Of a stretch of DNA of 64,000 bases, positions 56,804 through 64,000 are shown one piece after another. The first letter of the stretch is position 1, and every line of letters starts with the position of its first letter. Below the pieces are notes generated by a model. The model searched no databases, was not told where the DNA came from, and saw nothing but the letters and a program-made list of their open reading frames with translations. This DNA comes from Tubiluchus corallicola (taxonomy: Eukaryota > Priapulida > Priapulimorpha > Priapulimorphida > Tubiluchidae): NCBI GenBank assembly GCA_030141605.1, contig JAQGDQ010000691.1, positions 18,881 to 82,880 of the forward strand, written 5' to 3'. The translations under genes and the position numbers were made by a program.

Positions 56804-57544
56804 AGCAAAAATACAAAACACGCAAGGGTAAAATTTGATGTTAAGTTTATACAGTAAATTAAAATTAAAATTTTAGGTTTTGAACAAACAATTTTCTTTC
56901 AAAAGTGGGTAAACTACTCAACAGGTTACAAATGCTTTTTCCTTCTTACTAATAAGTTTTATAATAAAATTGTTTTATAGCACCTGTAGTGCCATCTATT
57001 GTAAAATTAGTGTACTTTTTACTGGATGTGCAAAAATATTCACAGAACTTATAGAATCAATGTCCATTTAATATTTTGAGTTTACATGTTTCAGCGTTTG
57101 CTAATGAGTCTTTCCACAAACTAGGCTTCCAGAAAAATCAGGAAGGACAGCCAGGGGCAGATCCAAGTTCAATAACAAGAACAAAAAGCAAACTAGCAGT
57201 GTGTGGTGCTAAGCTGGATTTCAAACTGTCTGCCCAGATATTTGAAACGACTCTGACAATTTAAATGAAAAAAATTACTTGACTAGGAATGATGGTGGTT
57301 AAAAGCGCGTATCCAAGACAAGAACCGGGCAGAAGCAAAACGTGGCAGACTCCCCAGACATGAATCCGCCCTGGCAATACTAATACCCATCTCAACTTAA
57401 CATTTTAAAAGTTAACGTTGCAACGTTTGCTCATGCATCTTTCTCAAAAGTTTTTCACAAAGATCAGGAAAATAGAGCAGCACAGTCTGCCCTGGGGAAG
57501 CAGTCCAGCGTTATTTTTTGAAACCATTCTGATAATTTAATAAC
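56804..57544. other. Upstream malic enzyme intron or flank, with a diverged duplication
   Basis: 57095-57255 and 57420-57545 share related strings (GTTTGCTAATGAGTCTTTC against GTTTGCTCATGCATCTTTC; AACGACTCTGACAATTTAA against AACCATTCTGATAATTTAA), an old duplication. A CTCF-like minus-strand match, CAATAGATGGCACTA, lies near 56988. No exon found. Confidence 0.5.
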
Positions 57545-58052
57545 ATTTACCTGAAACTAACGACTAACCTGACTAAACCTGAGACTAATGATTACACTGA
57601 CTAAACCTGAGACTAATGATTACACTGACTAAACCTGAGACTAACGACTAACCTGACTAAACCTGAGACTAACGACTAACCTGACTAAACCTGAGACTAA
57701 TGATTACACTGACTAAACCTGAGACTAATGATTACACTGACTAAACCTGAGACTAACGACTAACCTGACTAAACCTGAGACTAATGATTACTCTGACTAA
57801 ACCTGAGACTAATCATTACACTGACTAAACCTGAGACTAACGACTAACCTGACTAAACCTGAGACTAATGATTACACTGACTAAACCTGAGACTAATGAT
57901 TACACTGACTAAATCTGAGACTAATGACTAACCTGACTAAACCTGAAACTAACGACTAACCTGACTAAACCTGAGACTAACGACTAACCTGACTAAACCT
58001 GAGACTAATGACTAACCTGACTAAACCTGAGACTAATGATTGCACTGACTAT
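57545..58052 (+). repeat. 28-bp minisatellite
   Basis: About 18 units of GACTAATGATTACACTGACT plus AAACCTGA, mixed with a second type (GACTAACGACTAACCTGACT). The two types are intermingled in short runs. Confidence 0.95.
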
Positions 58053-58451
58053 ATGCATGTCTAAGAAGAGAAGGCAACACAAGCACAAACACGACAGACT
58101 CCCTAAACCGAAAAAGACGTGAATCCGCCCTAGCAAGAGTACAGCTTCAAAGAGAACCGACAGGGATGTAAGTTATAAAACTCAGTAGAACATTTAATAC
58201 ACTGGAGCACACAGACAGAGTAAAAGCGAACAAGTGAACAGCTTTCCAAGTTTATTTAAAGACCCATTTTAATAAGTAATAAACTACGCGGCGTGGAAAG
58301 GTCACATTGAACAAAAAGTGGATCTAGGAAAACATAAATTGGCTTTCAATGGCTATTAGCACGCGTTGTTAAAGCAGCAAAGCGGAACAATAATAACAAG
58401 ATTAACACAGTCACGGTAGCTAAATAGAGAAATTAAGTGCTAATGAAGTTG

Positions 58452-58793
58452 TGATGAGCGATTAATAGATTAATCGAAGTAATCGAGATTAATCGTAAAC
58501 AAACTATACTCGAGATTAATCGAAAGCAAAGCAAAGTAGACATGTTCATACATGTCTATAAAAATAGTTAGCGACTACAAAAAACGGCAGACAGCGACGA
58601 AAGCCATGAAGAAGTTTCTAGGCTACATTTCAGTGTTGCAAAGTTTGAAAAATGTGGCTAAAACACTAAACAATTACCGGAAATGATTAATCGTGATATC
58701 GAATTGCAAGAACAAGATTATAATCGAATTAAAGATTTCAAAATCGCCCATCGAATTAAAAAATTTCAAAATCGCCCATCACTGTCAAAGTGA
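58452..58793. mobile_element. Short relative of the ATTAATCG-rich TIR element
   Basis: Starts GTGATGAGCGATTAATAG and ends AATCGCCCATCAC, with ATTAATCGA-rich flanks and the inner CAAGAACAAGATTATAATCG of 7057-8583, but without a minisatellite. The right end GAATTAAA-ATTTCAAAATCGCCCATC is duplicated. Confidence 0.6.
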
Positions 58794-59365
58794 AGTTCTT
58801 TTAGACAAATCACTGTAGAATGTAGATGTAGATGGTTGTGGCAAGACTGGAATCTATCTCAAACTGTAGGATGAGACACTGGGCTGTCAGGAGTGCCTTA
58901 ATCATGTTCGGATGGGTATGCATCATGTCTTTACGAGATAATTCCTCTTGAACAGATGAAATCTCCAAGTATGAGTATCTAAATTCATAGCCACCTATCC
59001 ACTTCCTAACCCGAGTCCAGTTTCACAAACCTGTCACTAACATAGCAACATTGTTATTAACAGCTAAGCAAATGTACTTTGGTGATGGCTTTGTGACACT
59101 GGTCCCTGGTTCTTTTGCTCGGTACTATTACTTCAGTCGTATGCACACGTAGTAACCATTTGGCTATTCACCTTGTGCTATTTCAGCCGTAATGACGCAA
59201 TGCTACAATTTCATTCATCAGGAGCTGCAATTGATTAGGGCATCGTTAACTTATATAAGAGTTGTCACTTGCATGTCACTTGCGTATTGAAAATATTCGT
59301 GCAAAGCAATCTGTCAGTTCTTAATCTGTAGTTTGCAGAATAATGTATGTCAGCATTACATTACG
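58794..59365. other. Non-repetitive flank
   Basis: No exon, repeat or RNA gene supported. Confidence 0.35.
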
Positions 59366-59528
59366 GAAGTGGTGCTGACAAGCCACTGGCGTAGCAGTGT
59401 CTAGTTTTTTTGCTGGATTACTGCTGCGTTTACCTGTCTGAAGGCAGATTTCTTTTATTTTAGAATTCCGCCTGCCAAATGTCTACAATAGACGTGACGG
59501 GCGTATGATGATGATGATGATGATGATG
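59366..59528 (+). mobile_element. Interspersed repeat with (ATG)n tail, copy 2
   Basis: Related to 11414-11560 and ending in a clean (ATG)n run at 59506-59528. Short trinucleotide tails of this sort are found at RTE-type LINE 3' ends and on SINEs that share them. No coding remnant is present. Confidence 0.7.
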
Positions 59529-59597
59529 TATGTCAGCAATTAAGATCTGCACTTTCTAGAAAAATTGAGTTGACGTATTTTATAATTGTCTAAAACA

Positions 59598-60690
59598 ATG
59601 CACTCTCTCAAGCAATCACAATTCATTCTCTCAAACAATCACAATGCATTCTCTCAAGCAATCACAATGCACTCTCTCGAGTAATCACATTGCACTCTCT
59701 CAAGCAATCACAATGCACTTTCTCAAGCAATCACAATGCATTCTCTCAAGCAATCCACATTGCACTCTCTCAAGCAATCACAATGCACTCTCTCGAGCAA
59801 TCACAATGCACTCTCTCAAGCAATTACAATGCATTCTCTCAAGCAATCACAATGCACTCTCACAAGCACTCATAATGCATTCTCTCAATCAATCACTATG
59901 CACTCTCTCAAGCAATCACAATGCATTCTCTCAAGCACTCATAATGCGCTCTCTCAAGCACTCATAATGCATTCTCTCAACCAATCACTATGCACTCTCT
60001 CAAGCAATCACAATGCACTCTCACAAGCACTCATAATGCGCTCTCTCAAGCAATCACTATGCACTCTCTCAAGCAATCACAATGCACTCTCTCAAGCAAT
60101 CACATTGCACTCTCTCAAGCAATCACAATGCATTCTCTCAAGCAGTCACAATGCACTCTCTCAAGCAATCACAATGCACTCTCTCAAGCACTCACAGTAC
60201 ACTCTCTCAAGCAATCACAATGCATTCTCTCAAGCAATCACAATGCATTCTCTCAAGCAATCACAATGCATTCTCTCAAGCAAACACAATGCATTCTCTC
60301 AAGCAATCACAATGCATTCTCTCAAGCAATTACAATGCATTCTCTCAAGCAATCACAATGCACTCTCACAAGCACTCATAATGCATTCTCTCAACCAATC
60401 ACTATGCACTCTCTCAAGCAATCACAATGCATTCTCTCAAGCAATCACAATGCACTCTCACAAGCACTCATAATGCATTCTCTCAACCAATCACTATGCA
60501 CTCTCTCGAGCAATCACAATGCACTCTCTCAAGCAATCACAATGCATTCTCTCAAGCAATCACAATGCATTCTCTCAAGCACTCATAATGCATTCTCTCA
60601 AGCAAACACAATGCATTCTCTCAAGCAATCACAATGCATTCTCTCAAGCAGTCACAATGCATTCTCTCAAGCAATCACAACTCAAGCTGA
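59598..60690 (+). repeat. 23-bp minisatellite
   Basis: About 47 units of CAATGCATTCTCTCAAGCAA plus TCA. Variants (CACTC/CATTC, AATCA/ACTCATA, AACCAATCACTATG) recur as multi-unit blocks, so segments of several units have been copied. Several overlapping plus-strand frames of up to 245 codons (Ser/His/Gln-rich) result; they are not genes. Confidence 0.95.
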
Positions 60691-61730
60691 GAAACGTTAA
60701 TTACAAATAAACGACTAAACGACTACAAAATGAAAGGATAGAGATTATATTCTCTAGTTTCTGTGTTCTGTAAAGAACAACAAACCAGGTTCAGCTAATC
60801 AAACACGCAGGAAAACACAAGTAAATCATCTGCAACGCCCAAAAGCTGATGCAGCCAATGGAAAGGAGTAACGTCTCATAGTAACAGTTAACTAAATACT
60901 GCCACTACTATTTGCATAAGAAGCTGGCCACACCAAACACACACAGACGGGAAGTTCTCAGCTTCGTGTTAAACTACGGTTATGTACAGCATGTCCCACT
61001 GGCTGGCTTCTAGGCTAGGTACAGCACGTCCCACCGGCTGGCTTCCTAATGGACCAGCGTCTATATATATATATAATGTACAGCATGTACAGCATGGACC
61101 ACAAACAGTAATGTGAAGAAACCCACACGTTAATGTGGGGTGAATTAACAGTAGGCTATATTCACGGTCACAATGTGACCTTCGCGCCCCCTAGGCGAAT
61201 GAAATTTGTGGTGCTCCCTCAGACGGAGCCGTCCTCTCTAATTTGCTCACACTCGTCTCGAATATTTTGTTACTTGCGATAAATTTTAGCAACATTTGCA
61301 CAGCTGGAGATCCCACATTTCAAATAAAGGGCTTCAAACAAGAGTTCTTTGTCTCAAATGAGGAACCCACTTTAAAACTGACCTACCAATTTCCAACTTT
61401 CTGGGCTTCTTTTCTAATGCTGAAATTTTATTTTAAGTTACAGGAATTATTCAGCAATGCAAAGTATCACCCTCCCTCCCCCCAAGCTTGAGGGTCCCTA
61501 GGGTACAGCCTGTAGGGTAATGCAGCCCTGATTGCACCTTAATCATTACACTTTGCAGTAGTTTAATTATGTAATTGAATGCATTTACAAACTGAAATCT
61601 ATCGCTTAATGGCAGGGCCTGTTTAATGGAAGAACCAACCTCTAAACAATGTATGTACAATTTTAATGTACAATTAAAAATATTGAAATCACAATACAAA
61701 ATGTGCGCATAGAATGCTTTGCTTAAAAAC
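60691..61730. other. Non-array flank
   Basis: A short duplication around 60988-61052 (CAGCATGTCCCACTGGCTGG), a TA run near 61066 and a CTCF-like site at 61183-61197. No exon recognised. Confidence 0.4.
61183..61197 (-). promoter_or_regulatory. CTCF-like motif (strongest match in the window)
   Basis: On the minus strand CGCCTAGGGGGCGCG fits CCASYAGRKGGCRSY at 12 or more positions, including the full AGGGGGCGC core. Evidence is by sequence only. Confidence 0.45.
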
Positions 61731-62159
61731 TAGGGGTGAGCATTCTCTACCAGAAAGCGAATTCGAATCGAACCGAATTTGTAACTTTCGAATTCGAATC
61801 GAACCGAAATTCACTGTTTTGAATTCGAACCGAATTCGAATTGAGATTGAAAGATTTTCGAACTAGTTTTCGAACCAGTGTTACAAAGAATTATAGTGAT
61901 ACGAAAAATTAGTCTTACAAAGATCATGCATATCACTAGATTTTGTTCTGCAATAAAACGACTAGTAATTTGTTTAAAGTTGTGTGCAGAAATCACAGCT
62001 AAATTATGCTAATTACATGATGTTTCAATCGTTTTAGTGAACAGGAACATGTGTGATTGAAGTGCTGAATTATTCGAATCTATAGTTTTGGATTCGAATC
62101 GAGTTCGAACTAAAAAAAACTCGTTCGAATCGAACTCGAACGTTCGATGCTCACCCCTA
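61731..62159. mobile_element. hAT-type MITE, complete third copy
   Basis: 429 bp with perfect outer repeats TAGGGGTGAGC and GCTCACCCCTA. It is flanked by the 8-bp direct repeat TTAAAAAC (61723-61730 and 62160-62167). It is close in sequence to the copy in the palindrome but in opposite orientation to the left-arm copy, and carries a short extra segment near 61865-61915. Confidence 0.93.
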
Positions 62160-62167
62160 TTAAAAAC

Positions 62168-62778
62168 ATCTCGTCTAAAAACAAGAGAAAAGTAATCAAG
62201 ACTTTAACTAACTACACGAGATGCTTATCAGAATTGGAATTGTTGAAACTGTCCAACTTTCTCCCCCAAACATTAAAATAAGCTCAACTTCAGGAGAGAC
62301 TTGGGACTTTTGCTTTAATGCAAATGATTGTTACAGGTACAAAATCTACCTCATTACTAAAGACGATCCATTAATCTGAGAAACTGAACTGGCTGAGGTA
62401 AAAGTAAAATACATTAATTTGAATTTTACATTTTCAATTTTAAAGTAATTTTTATACTCAAACGTGATTAAAATTGACAAGAGCATTCTCAATTTTTGAT
62501 ACAATAGTCTGATATTTACAGTTGCACATACAGAATATTTCTGTTCACATAAAATACAGTAATTATTACCAGTTTTTTAGCAAGAAAAATGCAGTTTAAG
62601 GTTTGAAGTCAGACTTTAATGTTTTTCTTAATTTGTGTTGGTTTCTATATAGTATTGATTTGCCTTTAACTGTATATATTGTGCTATGCTTACTGAGTTT
62701 GATAGAAAGTTCACATTCAAATGTTAAATAAAGTGAGACTTAATTTAAGCATAAACGTGATACAACCATCAGCAATAC
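62168..62778. other. AT-rich stretch before the terminal array
   Basis: No feature supported. Confidence 0.35.
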
Positions 62779-64000
62779 ATTGTGACATCACTCAGCCCTC
62801 ACTACTATTGTGACATCACTCAGCACTCACTACTATTGTGACATCACTCAGCACTCACTGCTATTGTGACATCACTCAGCCCTCACTACCATTGTGACAT
62901 CACTCAGCCCTCACTACTATTGTGACATCACTCAGCACTCACTACTATTGTGACATCACTCAGCCCTCACTACTATTGTGACATCACTCAGCACTCACTA
63001 CTATTGTGACATCACTCAGCACTCACTACTATTGTGACATCACTCAGCCCTCACTACTATTGTGACATCACTCAGCCCTCACTACTATTGTGACATCACT
63101 CAGCCCTCACTACTATTGTGACATCACTCAGCCCTCACTACTATTGTGACATCACTCAGCCCTCACTACTATTGTGACATCACTCAGCCCTCACTACTAT
63201 TGTGACATCACTCAGCCCTCACTACTACTGTGACATCACTCAGCCCTCACTACTATTGTGACATCACTCAGCCCTCACTACTATTGTGACATCACTCGAC
63301 CCTCACTACTATTGTGACATCACACAGCCCTCACTACTATTGTGACATCACTCAGCCCTCACTACTATTGTGACATCACTCAGCCCTCACTACTATTGTG
63401 ACATCACTCAGCCCTCACTACTATTGTGACATCACTCAGCCCTCACTACTACTGTGACATCACTCAGCCCTCACTACTATTGTGACATCACTCGACCCTC
63501 ACTACTATTGTGACATCACACAGCCCTCACTACTATTGTGACATCACTCAGCCCTCACTACAATTGTGACATCACACAGCCCTCACTACAATTGTGACAT
63601 CACTCGGCCCTCACTACTATTGTGACATCACTCAGCCCTCACTACTATTGTGACATCACTCAGCCCTCACTACTATTGTGACATCACTCAGCCCTCACTA
63701 CTATTGTGACATCACTCAGCCCTCACTACTATTGTGACATCACTCAGCACTCACTACTATTGTGACATCACTCAGCCCTCACTACTACTGTGACATCACT
63801 CAGCCCTCACTACTATTGTGACATCACTCGACCCTCACTACTATTGTGACATCACACAGCCCTCACTACTATTGTGACATCACTCAGCCCTCACTACTAT
63901 TGTGACATCACTCAGCCCTCACTACTATTGTGACATCACTCAGCCCTCACTACTATTGTGACATCACTCAGCCCTCACTACTATTGTGACATCACTCAGC
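62779..64000 (+). repeat. 28-bp minisatellite running off the window end
   Basis: At least 43 units of TGTGACATCACTCAGCCCTC plus ACTACTAT. Variants (AGCACTC, CGACCCTC, CACAGCCC, ACTACTG) recur in the same order around 63220-63310, 63450-63530 and 63780-63870, showing that blocks of about 8-12 units were duplicated. Each unit has TGACATCA, one base from a CRE. The array continues beyond the window. Confidence 0.96.

Noticed and set aside
59644-60710. Ser/His/Gln-rich frames up to 245 codons over the 23-bp array
   Set aside because: Three overlapping frames of the same repeat; unit lacks stops by chance and has no non-repetitive coding part.

Overview
The window is eukaryotic nuclear DNA from an animal, most likely an invertebrate. 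It is AT-rich. Its recognisable protein-coding sequence is split into short exons with GT-AG borders and introns of 1.1-5.1 kb. The introns are full of minisatellites, short inverted-repeat DNA transposons and truncated non-LTR retrotransposons. Nothing bacterial (operons, Shine-Dalgarno sites, CRISPR) is seen. I cannot name the species.

The dominant structure is a giant inverted repeat. Bases 1-21807 (left arm, still matching where the window begins) reappear in reverse complement at 23312-45126 (right arm). The arms flank a unique 1.5 kb spacer (21808-23311). The sum of mirrored coordinates stays between about 45119 and 45132 along the whole arm, so net length change is about a dozen bases in 21.8 kb and even long minisatellites have almost the same length on both sides. 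Base differences are few but clustered.

The main gene is an NADP-type malic enzyme on the minus strand. Ten consecutive exons (56497 down to 38796) encode the last 451 residues. The N-terminal exons, including the one with the catalytic tyrosine, are not found in the window and presumably lie to the right. The last four exons sit in the right arm, so an intact copy of them lies in the left arm on the plus strand (1270-6330). The two copies converge. The spacer carries one exon of a TMEM50A/B-like membrane protein on the minus strand; no other exon of that gene was found.

Each arm holds, from outside in: a 46-bp array, a 49-bp array, a CR1/Jockey-like LINE 3' fragment, a 63-bp array with CTCF-like cores just downstream of the malic enzyme stop, a TIR element enclosing a 34-bp array open in all six frames, a 58-bp array, a tRNA-derived SINE, an 18-bp array, a hAT-type MITE with an 8-bp target duplication, two TA-flanked fold-back MITEs, a pogo/Tigger-like MITE, an RTE-like LINE 3' end, a 1312-bp tandem duplication and a 32-bp array.

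Right of the palindrome (45127-64000) lie the upstream malic enzyme introns and flank. They hold a pogo-like element, a head-to-head tRNA-like fold-back element, a 31-unit 63-bp array with a 656-codon open frame, further minisatellites (42, 51, 57, 28 and 23 bp), three more MITE copies, and a 28-bp array that runs off the window end.
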